From positions 230,896 through 294,895 of the forward strand of contig CASDPA010000001.1 of assembly GCA_949282255.1 (NCBI GenBank): a stretch of DNA of 64,000 nt. Reading direction: 5' to 3'. Every line of letters begins with the position of its first letter. Within the stretch, counting starts at the first letter, position 1. Below are positions 7,997-17,003 of the stretch, in pieces. The notes under the pieces are model-generated. The model ran no database searches. It worked only from the letters and a program-made list of their open reading frames with translations, and was not told where the DNA came from. Made by a program: the position numbers and the translations under genes. The stretch comes from an uncultured Spirochaetales bacterium. GTDB taxonomy: Bacteria > Spirochaetota > Spirochaetia > Sphaerochaetales > Sphaerochaetaceae.

Positions 7997-9199
7997 ATGG
8001 AATCTTTGAGAGAGCTTTATAGGATAGGTTACGGGCCTTCCTCCAGTCATACAATGGGACCACGCAAGGCGGCGGAGGATTTCATTTCCAGGTATCCTGA
8101 GATAAAAGGGGTGAAAGCCGAGCTTTTCGGCTCCCTTGCAGCTACAGGGAAGGGGCACCTTACCGACAGGGCCATTCGTGAAGCTTTCAGCGAGAAAGGT
8201 ATAAATGTCGAAATATTTTGGTATCCCGACGTTTTCAAGAGCTTCCATCCTAATTGTCTGGGCATATCCTCTGCAGACGGAGAAATTTATGAAACGTATT
8301 ATTCCGTGGGTGGAGGTAAGATCGTCCGCGAAAACGGGGGAGAGGCTGAAGCATCCGAAGTGTATCCTAACGACAAGCTTGGCAGCATGAAGAAACTTCT
8401 CGATTATTGTGATACCGAGGGGCTGCAGCTGTGGGAGGTCGCATTGGATTTCGAAGGCCAGTGGATATTGGATTATATGAAAGAGGTCTGGGCAGTGATG
8501 CGGGATGCCATAAACCGGGGGCTTGACAACGAGGGGGTTCTTCCAGGAGGGCTGAAGCTTGCAAGGAAGGCCTGCTTGGTGCATGAGCAGGCGCTTGCAA
8601 CAAGCGGCGCTTTGGGAAATACGCTTATTGCCCATTCCTATGCATTGGCAGTAAGCGAGGAGAATGCTGGTGGGGGAAAAATTGTAACCGCGCCTACCTG
8701 TGGGTCCTGTGGAGTTCTTCCCGGTGCCCTATATTACATAATGCAGGAATATAAGATACCTGAAAAAAGGGTTCTGCGGGCTCTTTTGACCGCAGGTCTT
8801 GTAGGTAATATTGTGAAAACAAACGGTTCTATAAGCGGAGCGGAGGTTGGGTGCCAAGGAGAAGTCGGTGTCGCTTGTGCCATGGCCGGAGCTGCTGTTG
8901 CCCAGCTTCTCGGGGGGACGATACATCAGGTCGAATATGCCGCAGAAATGGGACTTGAACATCATTTGGGACTTACCTGCGATCCATTGAAAGGGCTTGT
9001 CCAGATACCTTGCATCGAGCGCAATGGATTTGCCTGCATGAGAGCCGTCGATCATGCTTCCTATGCCCTGGTGGGTGATGGTAGGCATAAGATCAGCTTC
9101 GATGATGTCGTTGAGGTGATGATGGAAACAGGGCATGCTCTTCCGTCTCTTTATAGGGAAACCAGCATGGGAGGACTCGCTAGGGTCTATGGAATCTAG
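7997..9199 (+). CDS. sdaA: L-serine dehydratase, iron-sulfur dependent, single chain
   Basis: The 400-residue enzyme deaminates L-serine to pyruvate and ammonia through a 4Fe-4S cluster. It has the beta-domain motif GPSSSHTMGPRKAA at residue 13 and the alpha-domain motifs APTCGSCGVLPGAL near 232, SGAEVGCQGEVGVACAMAGA near 280 and LTCDPLKGLVQIPCIERN near 330. Conserved cysteines in the alpha-domain motifs would bind the cluster. Both domains are fused, as in gamma/proteobacterial SdaA, though at 400 residues it is a little shorter than the usual 450. Its product feeds the pyruvate:ferredoxin oxidoreductase seen later. It starts directly at the expected transcription start. The stop codon overlaps the stop of the convergent TOPRIM gene in a CTAG tetranucleotide. 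Confidence 0.93.
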   Translation: MESLRELYRIGYGPSSSHTMGPRKAAEDFISRYPEIKGVKAELFGSLAATGKGHLTDRAIREAFSEKGINVEIFWYPDVFKSFHPNCLGISSADGEIYETYYSVGGGKIVRENGGEAEASEVYPNDKLGSMKKLLDYCDTEGLQLWEVALDFEGQWILDYMKEVWAVMRDAINRGLDNEGVLPGGLKLARKACLVHEQALATSGALGNTLIAHSYALAVSEENAGGGKIVTAPTCGSCGVLPGALYYIMQEYKIPEKRVLRALLTAGLVGNIVKTNGSISGAEVGCQGEVGVACAMAGAAVAQLLGGTIHQVEYAAEMGLEHHLGLTCDPLKGLVQIPCIERNGFACMRAVDHASYALVGDGRHKISFDDVVEVMMETGHALPSLYRETSMGGLARVYGI

Positions 9200-9915
9200 A
9201 GGTTCTCTGGAGCATGGAGATATCCGAATTCCCTGAATAAGAGATTTATGTTGGTATGCCTTTCCAAGCTTCTTGTTTCTTTTCTGATTTCATCCCATGA
9301 CTGTTGGAAATTTTCTCCAAGAGGCTGACCTTCATTTTCAATATAGTATAGAAATGCTTCCCAATCCTTGTTAAAGCGTGAAGAGAAGCTGTCGGCAAGG
9401 CTTGTCTTTCTGCTGTCGTTCATGCTTTCCTCTTTTCCATAGAGCGCATGTTCCAGATTGCGGGACATGTAATAAAGCCTGTATGGCGTCTCATCGTTGA
9501 TGCTTCTTTCTTCTGAAAGGATGTTCATATTCTTTCTTTTCTTATGGTTCCTGGCTTTGATCGATGAGACATATGCTGTTTCAATATGATCGCAATGGTA
9601 TACTATTTTTTGTGCCTCAGGGTTTTCCACTATATTTTCGTTACTTATGAAAACCCCGTCAGTATCGGTTATTTGGAACACTGCAAGGATATCACTTTTT
9701 TTTAATGCATAGCGCTTCATCTCCATTCTTACGATATCGCGGACATCGTCCATGACCGATCCCTTTTCTTTATCGTGGGTGAGTATCGGATCCCCATGGG
9801 CAATGTGGAATTTTATTTCGTTATGGTTGAAGAAGGCCTTCATTATGTAGTAGAGGGCGTTCTCATCGGTCTGGCCCTCGCATATGAGCAGTACGAGCTT
9901 CTTACTTCTCTTCAT
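9196..9915 (-). CDS. TOPRIM-like protein paired with SMC/OLD-like ATPase (candidate defence effector)
   Basis: The 239-residue protein begins with a strand leading into LLICEGQTDENALYYIM. The Glu of that block and the later ITDTDGVF near residue 82 fit the catalytic pattern of a TOPRIM fold (one Glu, then a DxD). The middle has a basic stretch (SIKARNHKKRKNMN), and the C-terminus is helical with no recognised domain. Its start overlaps the stop of the upstream ATPase gene by 14 bases, with GGAGGGAGG just before the ATG. Split ATPase/TOPRIM pairs such as PARIS AriA/AriB, RloA/RloB and AbiL act against phage, with the TOPRIM subunit as effector. I cannot assign this one to a named family from sequence alone. 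A host function in DNA or RNA processing is the alternative. Confidence 0.7.
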   Translation of the reverse strand: MKRSKKLVLLICEGQTDENALYYIMKAFFNHNEIKFHIAHGDPILTHDKEKGSVMDDVRDIVRMEMKRYALKKSDILAVFQITDTDGVFISNENIVENPEAQKIVYHCDHIETAYVSSIKARNHKKRKNMNILSEERSINDETPYRLYYMSRNLEHALYGKEESMNDSRKTSLADSFSSRFNKDWEAFLYYIENEGQPLGENFQQSWDEIRKETRSLERHTNINLLFREFGYLHAPENL

Positions 9916-11287
9916 CCTCCCTCCATGCCTTTCTCAAAGCCATACCGATCTCATGGCTGTCTGTTTCCTCGTAGATGTTCTCCTTTGTGCCACCAAGCAG
10001 AATACTCCTGATGTAGACGTCCCTGAGGTTGTTCGTGTTCTTGATGTTTGTCATGCGGATATATCTGTTATCGGGATTTGAAGTGCTGAAAATGACGGAA
10101 TCCTTATCGATCATCTCCAATATCCTGAGATTATGGCTTGTGAAGATCATCTGCCCCTTCGCTCCCTGGCTGAATACCGATATGAGCTCTCCTAAAAGGT
10201 ATTCGAAGATGCTTGCATCAAATTCATCGATCACAAGGCATACCGACGGGTTGTTGTATACGCATAGCAGTATGTTGAGTATCGAGATTATTTTTATTAT
10301 TCCCTCCGACTCGAATCTGAGCGGGATAGCTTTACCGTTCTTGAGGGATACTATTTCTATCCTGACCCCTTTCTTGCCGCTGTCGGTAAGCTCTTCTCCC
10401 GCGGTATACAGTCCAAGCTCAAGGTGTGGGACTATTGCCGACAGCACGGTGTTCATTTCCTTGATCATGCGCCTTAGTTGTTTTTCTTCCTCAATTGTCA
10501 GCACCTGGCTATGCCTTAAATCGATTGTAAGCTGTCCAAGAGAAGCCATCCCTTGTGTATTTTTCTTTTGGAATGAGAGGTGGAGCTTGTCATCCTTTCC
10601 GATTCCTGATTCCCTCGTGCTCAGGACCACAAGCGAGGTTTCCGCATAGCTTCTTATCGTCGAGATAGGCATTGCATAATCTTCTTTGAAATCGCCTTCT
10701 AGCCTAGAGAAGACATCAAAACCACCATCCCTACCGAAGATGAATGAGCTTGCTGTCCGTTCGGCCATGCGGGAGGCTACCATCAGATCCAAGGCTGTGT
10801 TTTTTGATGCTTTGACTATTCTTTTGAACGTTGCCTCCGGCTTGAAATCAAGGCTGCCCTGTTCATAGCGTATCAGAACCTTCTCCCTGCCATATCCATT
10901 TTCCTGTTTTTTTCTGACACTGAGGATCTCCGAATCGATAAAAGCCTTGCCGTCTTTTGATGCGACCGATATGCGGTAGGTGTAAAGACCCAGCGTCTCC
11001 ATTCTTGAATCAAGAATCCGGAGGGTTAGGCTTATCGTTGCTTTGGAGCTGTCGACGTTTATATAGGAGGCGGCATCATCTTCCAATGCTTTACCGCAGA
11101 GGATGCGCTGTAGCATGCAGAAGGCATCTATTACTGCTGTCTTTCCACTGCCGTTCTGCCCGTATATCCCAAGTATGTCTGCTGTCCTTGTTTCCTTTTT
11201 CAATGCAGAAGGCATCTGGAATTTTCCATGCCTCACATTCTTGAAATCCTCAAGTTCCATTTCTTCAAGTCTGACTGTCATATTCAT
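9902..11287 (-). CDS. SMC/OLD-like AAA ATPase (candidate sensor of a two-gene defence module)
   Basis: This 461-residue ATPase carries a Walker A loop GIYGQNGSGKTAVIDAF near residue 40, preceded by LEDFKNVRHGKF, the N-terminal strand typical of RecF/SMC-like ABC ATPases. A Walker B VCLVIDEFDASIF lies near 368 and a switch histidine in MIFTSHNLRILEM near 397. The central 120-300 region is helical and variable. The C-terminus ends in charged residues that overlap the next gene. ATPases of this AAA_15/AAA_21 type pair with TOPRIM or other nucleases in OLD-like phage defence systems. The start at 11287 has AGGAGA 5-6 bases upstream. The pair lies between the sdaA and leuS housekeeping genes, with no transposase or integrase in view. 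Confidence 0.78.
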   Translation of the reverse strand: MNMTVRLEEMELEDFKNVRHGKFQMPSALKKETRTADILGIYGQNGSGKTAVIDAFCMLQRILCGKALEDDAASYINVDSSKATISLTLRILDSRMETLGLYTYRISVASKDGKAFIDSEILSVRKKQENGYGREKVLIRYEQGSLDFKPEATFKRIVKASKNTALDLMVASRMAERTASSFIFGRDGGFDVFSRLEGDFKEDYAMPISTIRSYAETSLVVLSTRESGIGKDDKLHLSFQKKNTQGMASLGQLTIDLRHSQVLTIEEEKQLRRMIKEMNTVLSAIVPHLELGLYTAGEELTDSGKKGVRIEIVSLKNGKAIPLRFESEGIIKIISILNILLCVYNNPSVCLVIDEFDASIFEYLLGELISVFSQGAKGQMIFTSHNLRILEMIDKDSVIFSTSNPDNRYIRMTNIKNTNNLRDVYIRSILLGGTKENIYEETDSHEIGMALRKAWREDEEK

Positions 11288-11471
11288 GGATATCTCCTAA
11301 TATAATAATAACTAAATTTTTGAAATTAGCAAAATTAATTGCAAAAAAGGAATAAAAAATACCGTTTTTACATATTGATTTTAAATTATTTCACAGCTTT
11401 GATGTCGGTTCCTATTATTTATCTGTGCATTCAATCGAATTTGTATGATGGATGCACCGGCTGTTTTGAGC

Positions 11472-11501
11472 AAAAAAAACCCGGATATGTTCCAATCCGG
11501 G
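11472..11501 (-). terminator. Intrinsic terminator of leuS
   Basis: On minus, CCCGGAT (11501-11495) pairs perfectly with ATCCGGG (11486-11480) across an 8-nt loop, followed by eight T (11479-11472). It lies 18 bases past the leuS stop. Confidence 0.92.
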
Positions 11502-11519
11502 CATCTATGAAAAGGCTTG

Positions 11520-14036
11520 CTATTTTACAACAATGTTGACAAGCTTATTAGGAACTACGATTTCCTTTACAATCGTCTTTCCCTCGGTCCATTGCTTTGT
11601 CTTCTCGTCGTTTCTGACGGCTTCCAGCACGGCATCCTTTTCCGCATTATGCGGCATCATTATCCTGCTTCTGAGCTTACCGTTGATCTGTACAACGATC
11701 TCCACCTCGTCATCGAGACATTTCTTCTCATCCCATGTTGGCCATTTTTCTTTGGAGATGCTGGGCTCGTGACCAAGCAGGGCCCACATCTCCTCTGCAA
11801 TGTGCGGAGTGTAGGGGCTCATAAGAAGGGCAAGGATCTCAAGGGTTTTCTTCGGCACGGTCTCAAGCTTGTTGAGCTCGTTGACGAACACCATCATCTG
11901 GCTGATTGCCGTGTTGAAGTTGAGAGTTTCCGTATCCTGGCTGACCTTCTTAATGGTCTTGTTCATGAGCTTGTCCAGCTCTTTGTCCAGCTCTTTGTCC
12001 TCGATGTTCTTCTCGGTAATGATCCTCCAAACCCTATCTAGGAATCGGTAGACTCCCATAAAGCCTGCAGTGGCCCAAGGCTTGCTTTCTGTGAGCGGTC
12101 CCATGAACATCTCATACATCCTTACCGAATCGGCACCGTAGTCGCGGATGAAATCATCCGGATTGATGACGTTCTTGAGACTCTTGCTCATCTTTGCAGT
12201 AACCTGGGTTACCTCTTCACCAGTTTCGGTTTCAATGAATTTACCGGGTGAAATTTCGCTTACCTTATCCACAGGTACTAGGGATTTGTTCTTTTTCTGG
12301 TATGCGAAACTTGTGATCATGCCCTGGTTGACAAGCCTCTGGAACGGCTCCTTGGTGCTTACAAGTCCGAGATCGTAGAGCACCTTGTGCCAGAACCTTG
12401 AATAGAGCAGATGCAGCACGGCATGCTCGGTTCCTCCGACATAAAGGTCTACAGGCATCCAGTACTTTTCTTTTTCAGGGTCTATGAACCTATCCTTGTT
12501 CTTGGGATCGATATATCTGAGATAGTACCAGCAAGAGCCTGCCCACTGAGGCATCGTATTGGTCTCCCTCTTTGCATCGGCTCCACATACGGGGCACTTG
12601 GTATTTACCCATTCCGGGACGTTGACAAGTGGACTCTCGCCGGTTCCCGACGGTTCGTACTTTGTGACCTCAGGCAGGGTGAGGGGAAGCTCTTCGTCAG
12701 GAACAGCCACCGTTCCGCATTTCGGACAGTGTATGAGAGGAAGGGGTTCTCCCCAATACCTTTGGCGGCTGAAGATCCAGTCGCGGAGCTTGTAGTTGAC
12801 AGCCTTGTGCCCGCACTTATGCTCCTCAAGCCATGAAATCATCTTGTTGATTGCATCTTCCTTGTTGAGTCCGTCGAGCCATTGGGAATTGACATGTATC
12901 CCGTCTTCGGTCCAGGCCTGGGTCTGCACATCAACATCGCTCTTTAAGACCTCGATTATCGGGAGACCGAATTTCTTTGCAAACTCCCAGTCCCTGTCAT
13001 CATGTGCAGGAACAGCCATGATTGCACCGGTGCCGTAGCTTATGAGTACATAATCGGCAATCCAAATCGGAATCCTCTCCCCGTTGACGGGATTGATGGC
13101 ATATGATCCGGAGAATACACCTGTCTTATCCTTTGCAAGGTCCGTCCTTTCCAAATCACTTTTGTGTTTGGTATCCTCAAGATACTTTTCGACTGCAGCC
13201 TTCTGCTCCTTTGTGGTGAGCTTGGAGACGAGAGGATGCTCTGGAGCGATGACCATGTAGGTTGCACCGAAGAGGGTATCACAGCGGGTGGTGTATACCT
13301 CGAGGGTATCGTCGAAATTCTCAAGTTTGAAGAATACAGCAGCCCCTTCGCTCTTTCCAATCCAATTGCGCTGCATCGTCTTTACGCTTTCCGGCCAGTC
13401 GAGAGTGTCGAGATCCTCGAGCAGACGGTCGGCATAAGCTGTGATCTTCAATATCCACTGCCTAATGTTCTTTTTCTCAACCTTCGTTCCGCATCTCTCG
13501 CAGTGTCCTTCCTTAACTTCCTCATTGGCAAGTCCTGTCTTGCAGCTGGGACACCAATTGATCGGTGTGCTCGCTTCATAGGCCAGCCCCTTTTCAAAGA
13601 GCTTCTTGAAAATCCACTGTGTCCAGTGATAATACTCGGGATCACAGGTTGCTATCTCCCTGTCCCAATCGTATGAGAACCCGAGGCTCTTGAGCTGACG
13701 GGTGAAGTTCTCCATGTTCTTCTTTGTTGTTGTGTACGGATGTGTGCCGGTCTTGATTGCATAGTTTTCCGCAGGGAGTCCGAAAGCATCAAAGCCCATC
13801 GGGTGAAGTACATTGTAGCCGTTCATCCTGAGATATCTTGAATAGATGTCGGTCGCTGTATAGCCTTCGGGGTGTCCCACATGGAGTCCTGCTCCGGATG
13901 GGTAGGGGAACATGTCGAGGACGTATTTTCTCTTTTCCTCCGGCACCGATTCATCTTCGATGGTTCTGAAAGTCTTATTTTTCTCCCAGTATTTCTGCCA
14001 CTTTTTTTCTATTTCGTTGAAAGGATACTTGCTCAT
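11520..14036 (-). CDS. leuS: Leucyl-tRNA synthetase
   Basis: The 838-residue protein charges tRNA-Leu with leucine. The class I signatures are present: HVGH in [20 protein letters not shown] near residue 52 and KMSKSLKNV near 617. The zinc-type cysteine motif [13 protein letters not shown] near 164 and the editing insertion with [14 protein letters not shown] near 240 are also there. Full bacterial length is retained. The upstream 58 bases hold TTGAAT-17-TATCAT with the -10 seven bases from the ATG and no SD, so the transcript is probably leaderless. A strong terminator follows. Confidence 0.97.
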   Translation of the reverse strand: MSKYPFNEIEKKWQKYWEKNKTFRTIEDESVPEEKRKYVLDMFPYPSGAGLHVGHPEGYTATDIYSRYLRMNGYNVLHPMGFDAFGLPAENYAIKTGTHPYTTTKKNMENFTRQLKSLGFSYDWDREIATCDPEYYHWTQWIFKKLFEKGLAYEASTPINWCPSCKTGLANEEVKEGHCERCGTKVEKKNIRQWILKITAYADRLLEDLDTLDWPESVKTMQRNWIGKSEGAAVFFKLENFDDTLEVYTTRCDTLFGATYMVIAPEHPLVSKLTTKEQKAAVEKYLEDTKHKSDLERTDLAKDKTGVFSGSYAINPVNGERIPIWIADYVLISYGTGAIMAVPAHDDRDWEFAKKFGLPIIEVLKSDVDVQTQAWTEDGIHVNSQWLDGLNKEDAINKMISWLEEHKCGHKAVNYKLRDWIFSRQRYWGEPLPLIHCPKCGTVAVPDEELPLTLPEVTKYEPSGTGESPLVNVPEWVNTKCPVCGADAKRETNTMPQWAGSCWYYLRYIDPKNKDRFIDPEKEKYWMPVDLYVGGTEHAVLHLLYSRFWHKVLYDLGLVSTKEPFQRLVNQGMITSFAYQKKNKSLVPVDKVSEISPGKFIETETGEEVTQVTAKMSKSLKNVINPDDFIRDYGADSVRMYEMFMGPLTESKPWATAGFMGVYRFLDRVWRIITEKNIEDKELDKELDKLMNKTIKKVSQDTETLNFNTAISQMMVFVNELNKLETVPKKTLEILALLMSPYTPHIAEEMWALLGHEPSISKEKWPTWDEKKCLDDEVEIVVQINGKLRSRIMMPHNAEKDAVLEAVRNDEKTKQWTEGKTIVKEIVVPNKLVNIVVK

Positions 14037-14043
14037 ACGGCTA

Positions 14044-14072
14044 ATGATAATGTCTTACCCTTTTTTATTCAA
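14044..14072 (-). promoter_or_regulatory. Promoter giving leaderless leuS mRNA
   Basis: On minus, TTGAAT (14072-14067), 17-nt spacer, TATCAT (14049-14044), then seven bases to the ATG at 14036. Confidence 0.65.
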
Positions 14073-14094
14073 TAAACGCCGCATGGGGGATGTT

Positions 14095-15057
14095 TCATTT
14101 CTTCCCCATGGCTTCGATCTGGCGCTTTATCCTTGAAGCGTTGAATCCCGAAAATGGATAGAAAGGCAAAAGGGCATCCATCAAGAGAAGAGGAAGGGTC
14201 AGATCCGGTCGTCCGGAGATTGTCGCCAATACCGCTTCCACGGCTATTGCAGCACCTCCTGCTGCTGCAAGAATAAGGCGCTTTTCACCCATTTTCCAAT
14301 TTCCTCCCTTTACATACACCCCGGCAATCGGAGGGAGGAAAAATGGCAATGCGAGAGCTGATATCAGGCTGTACAAAAGACTTGTGTCCCAGTTTATAAG
14401 TATTGAGTATCTCCATCCGAGCACAAGTTTCATCACAAGGCACCGGCCAAGCGAAAGGATAAGCGTTATGCAAAGGCTTTCGAGTATCGGCGCTTTTGTC
14501 CTGAAAGCGAATATGAGCGTGGATGCGATGGAGAAAAAAGCCAGGTAGAGCCAATCTGCAATGCTTTCCTTTTTGATGCTTCTTCCTTTTCCGCGATGCC
14601 ATAAAAAGTAGCCGAAATCAAAGAAATGGCTCATGCGCTTCCATACTTTCACCATACCGATGCCAAAGGTCCTGATTTGTGAAAAAAGGCCCATTATCCT
14701 CATGTCTGTGCAAAAGAGCTTGAATGAAGAGGGGTTGTCCCCCTCGATCAAAAGCAGGATTTCGTCGCATCCTTCTTTTTCAAGGTGTGAAACCATCTCT
14801 TCTTTCAGTGCTGATGCAGTTCCTTTACCCCTCGCTTCCTTTTGGGTGTACAGCCATCCTATATAGCCGATTTTCTTGCCACCTGGTATGGTGAATACAT
14901 CGGCATTGCAGCCACCTGTGATTCTTCCGTATTCTCTTGAAACGACAGTATGTTCCTTCTTCAGAAAGAAGATGCTGTGGTATGACGGGCTGAAACATGA
15001 TGCCATCAGATCTGCCGTCTCTTCAATTTCATCATCCTTGATCAGGGAAGTGTCCAT
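14095..15057 (-). CDS. GNAT acetyltransferase fused to a C-terminal multi-helix membrane domain
   Basis: The first ~140 of 320 residues form a GNAT domain (strand GGKKIGYIGWLYT followed by the acetyl-CoA loop EARGKGTASALKEEM near residue 80). After a basic linker (WHRGKGRSIKKES near 160), about five hydrophobic helices follow to residue 310, ending in FNASRIKRQIEAMGKK. The membrane part is not recognised. Acetyltransferases joined to membrane helices often act on membrane-side or envelope substrates, but none can be named here. The ATG at 15057 is chosen because TTGCCT-17-CATAAT ends six bases upstream; an in-frame ATG at 15114 has no SD or promoter in position. Confidence 0.72.
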   Translation of the reverse strand: MDTSLIKDDEIEETADLMASCFSPSYHSIFFLKKEHTVVSREYGRITGGCNADVFTIPGGKKIGYIGWLYTQKEARGKGTASALKEEMVSHLEKEGCDEILLLIEGDNPSSFKLFCTDMRIMGLFSQIRTFGIGMVKVWKRMSHFFDFGYFLWHRGKGRSIKKESIADWLYLAFFSIASTLIFAFRTKAPILESLCITLILSLGRCLVMKLVLGWRYSILINWDTSLLYSLISALALPFFLPPIAGVYVKGGNWKMGEKRLILAAAGGAAIAVEAVLATISGRPDLTLPLLLMDALLPFYPFSGFNASRIKRQIEAMGKK

Positions 15058-15063
15058 GTCCAT

Positions 15064-15092
15064 ATTATGACTTCTTACATGGTTTAAGGCAA
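15064..15092 (-). promoter_or_regulatory. Promoter giving leaderless GNAT-membrane mRNA
   Basis: On minus, TTGCCT (15092-15087), 17-nt spacer, CATAAT (15069-15064), six bases to the ATG at 15057. Confidence 0.55.
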
Positions 15093-15124
15093 TATCGGAG
15101 AATTTATGGCCCATACGTAACTTG

Positions 15125-15138
15125 CTGCATGTATGCAG
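15125..15138. promoter_or_regulatory. Perfect 14-bp palindrome between divergent promoters (possible operator)
   Basis: CTGCATGTATGCAG is its own reverse complement apart from the central GT/AT pair and lies between the two leaderless promoters for the GNAT-membrane gene and the topoisomerase pair. It sits 24 bp upstream of the topoisomerase -35 box, a usual activator or upstream-operator position. The bound protein is unknown. Confidence 0.45.
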
Positions 15139-15162
15139 TTATATAAAATATATAAGCGTTGT

Positions 15163-15192
15163 TTGCATTTATACGGTTATTTAGGGTATAGT
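15163..15192 (+). promoter_or_regulatory. Promoter giving leaderless parE-like mRNA
   Basis: TTGCAT (15163-15168), 18-nt spacer, TATAGT (15187-15192). In-frame ATGs lie at 15195 and 15201; the latter is eight bases after the -10 and fits a transcription start at or near the A of the codon. Confidence 0.6.
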
Positions 15193-15200
15193 TTATGAAT

Positions 15201-17003
15201 ATGGGCACAGCAAAATATACGGAAGCGGACGTATTGTCCCTCTCTCCGCTGGAGCATATCAGGCGGAGGCCTGGGATGTACATCGGCCGATTGGGAAACG
15301 GATCCCATATCGACGATGGGATATACATCCTTTTGAAGGAAGTCATAGACAACTCGATAGATGAATTCGTGATGGGTTATGGCAGCAAGATAATCATCAC
15401 CGTTCTGGATAACAAGGTTACGGTGCGCGACTACGGAAGAGGCATACCACTGGGTGCTGTTGTTGATTGCGTCAGCAAGATAAACACAGGTGCAAAATAT
15501 ACGGGGGATGCTTTCCAGTATTCCGTCGGCCTCAATGGGGTCGGAACCAAGGCAGTGAACGCCTTGAGCTCCTATTTCCTGGTCACATCCTTCCGTGACG
15601 GCAAATCCATGACTGCCTCTTTTGGACGTGGTGTTCTCAAAAGCAAGAAGGAGGCGAAGACCGAGGAGCCGAACGGCACATATTTCGAGTTCATCCCCGA
15701 CAAGGAGATTTTCGGCGATTACCAGTTCAACGATGATTATATAAGAAGCAGGTTGAACAACTATGCCTATTTGAATACTGGTCTTGTGCTTTCGTTCAAC
15801 CGGGAGATCATCAAAAGTCAGAACGGACTGATGGATCTTCTGGCAAAGGAGCTCGGGGATGTGGCGCTTTACGATGTGATCCATTATAAGAGCCAAAGGC
15901 TTGAAATCGCTTTTACTCATACCTCCAGCTACGGAGAAAACTATTTTTCTTATGTCAACGGGCAGCACACCTCCGATGGGGGAACACATCTGGCGGCTTT
16001 CAAGGAAGGCTTCTTGAAAGGCATCAACGAATATTTCAAAAAGAATTGGGCGGCCCCCGAGATAAGGGATGGCATTGTCGGAGCGATAGCCATCAAGCTC
16101 AAGGATCCGATTTTTGAAAGCCAGACGAAGAACAAGCTTGGTAACACCGACGTCAAGAGCTGGATCGTGCCTGAGGTCAAGGAGGCTGTTGTCGATGCGT
16201 TGATGAAGAATACCAAGACGGCACAGGCGATGCAGGCAAAGATCGTTTCCAACGAACAGGTCCATAAGGAGGAGCAGACGGTCAGAAACGGCGCGAGGGA
16301 GAAGGCCAAGAAGACAAGCATAAATATCCAGAAGCTTAAAGATTGCAAATATCATCTTTCGGACCGTTCCAACGCCCATAGGGAAGAGGCTGAAAAGTCG
16401 ATGATTTTTTTGACCGAGGGTGATTCTGCCTCAGGAACGATCACAAAGACCAGGAAGCCCGAGTACCAGGCTGTTTTCTCTCTCCGCGGAAAGCTTTATA
16501 ACGTGGAAGGTCAGAAAAGAAGCATCATCTACAAGCATGACGAGCTGTACAACATCATGGCCGCCCTTGGCATTGAGGAGGATCTTGAGAACCTGAGGTA
16601 TGCCAAAGTCGTCATCGCAACCGATGCGGATAACGACGGCTACCATATCAGGAATCTGATAATGACATACTTCCTCACTTATTTTGAGGAGCTTGTCACA
16701 CAGGGGCATCTGTATATTCTTGAGACGCCTCTTTTCAGGGTGCGCAACAAGCAGAAGGTCATCTATTGCTACAGTGAGAAGGAAAGGGATGAGGCTGTGA
16801 GCAAGATGAAAGGAGCCGAGATAACCAGGTTCAAGGGCCTTGGAGAAATAGACCCCAAGGAGTTTGGACAGTTCATCGGCGAGGATATCAAGCTCATTCC
16901 TGTCTCCATTTCCTCCATAAAGGAAACCAGGGAAGTCATGGATTTCTGCATGGGAGACAATACCCCTAAGAGAAGGGAATACATCATGGAGAATCTTATC
17001 TGA
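15201..17003 (+). CDS. parE: Type II topoisomerase subunit B (ParE/topoisomerase IV-like)
   Basis: The 600-residue ATPase subunit has the GHKL ATP site (LLKEVIDNSIDEFVMGYG near residue 48, VRDYGRGIPLG near 80, VGLNGVGTKAVNALS near 115). The TOPRIM metal site is split between FLTEGDSASGTI near 410 and ATDADNDGYHIRNL near 475. The C-terminus RFKGLGEIDPKEFG is the usual closing motif. At 600 residues it lacks the extra insertion of proteobacterial GyrB, which fits a second topoisomerase used for chromosome decatenation. It overlaps the A-subunit gene by one base (TGATG), so the complex is coexpressed. The start choice depends on the leaderless promoter. Confidence 0.9.
   Translation: MGTAKYTEADVLSLSPLEHIRRRPGMYIGRLGNGSHIDDGIYILLKEVIDNSIDEFVMGYGSKIIITVLDNKVTVRDYGRGIPLGAVVDCVSKINTGAKYTGDAFQYSVGLNGVGTKAVNALSSYFLVTSFRDGKSMTASFGRGVLKSKKEAKTEEPNGTYFEFIPDKEIFGDYQFNDDYIRSRLNNYAYLNTGLVLSFNREIIKSQNGLMDLLAKELGDVALYDVIHYKSQRLEIAFTHTSSYGENYFSYVNGQHTSDGGTHLAAFKEGFLKGINEYFKKNWAAPEIRDGIVGAIAIKLKDPIFESQTKNKLGNTDVKSWIVPEVKEAVVDALMKNTKTAQAMQAKIVSNEQVHKEEQTVRNGAREKAKKTSINIQKLKDCKYHLSDRSNAHREEAEKSMIFLTEGDSASGTITKTRKPEYQAVFSLRGKLYNVEGQKRSIIYKHDELYNIMAALGIEEDLENLRYAKVVIATDADNDGYHIRNLIMTYFLTYFEELVTQGHLYILETPLFRVRNKQKVIYCYSEKERDEAVSKMKGAEITRFKGLGEIDPKEFGQFIGEDIKLIPVSISSIKETREVMDFCMGDNTPKRREYIMENLI

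Noticed and set aside
9196..11287. Assignment of the ATPase/TOPRIM pair specifically to PARIS
   Set aside because: Lengths and motifs fit several split OLD-like families equally, so no family name is given.
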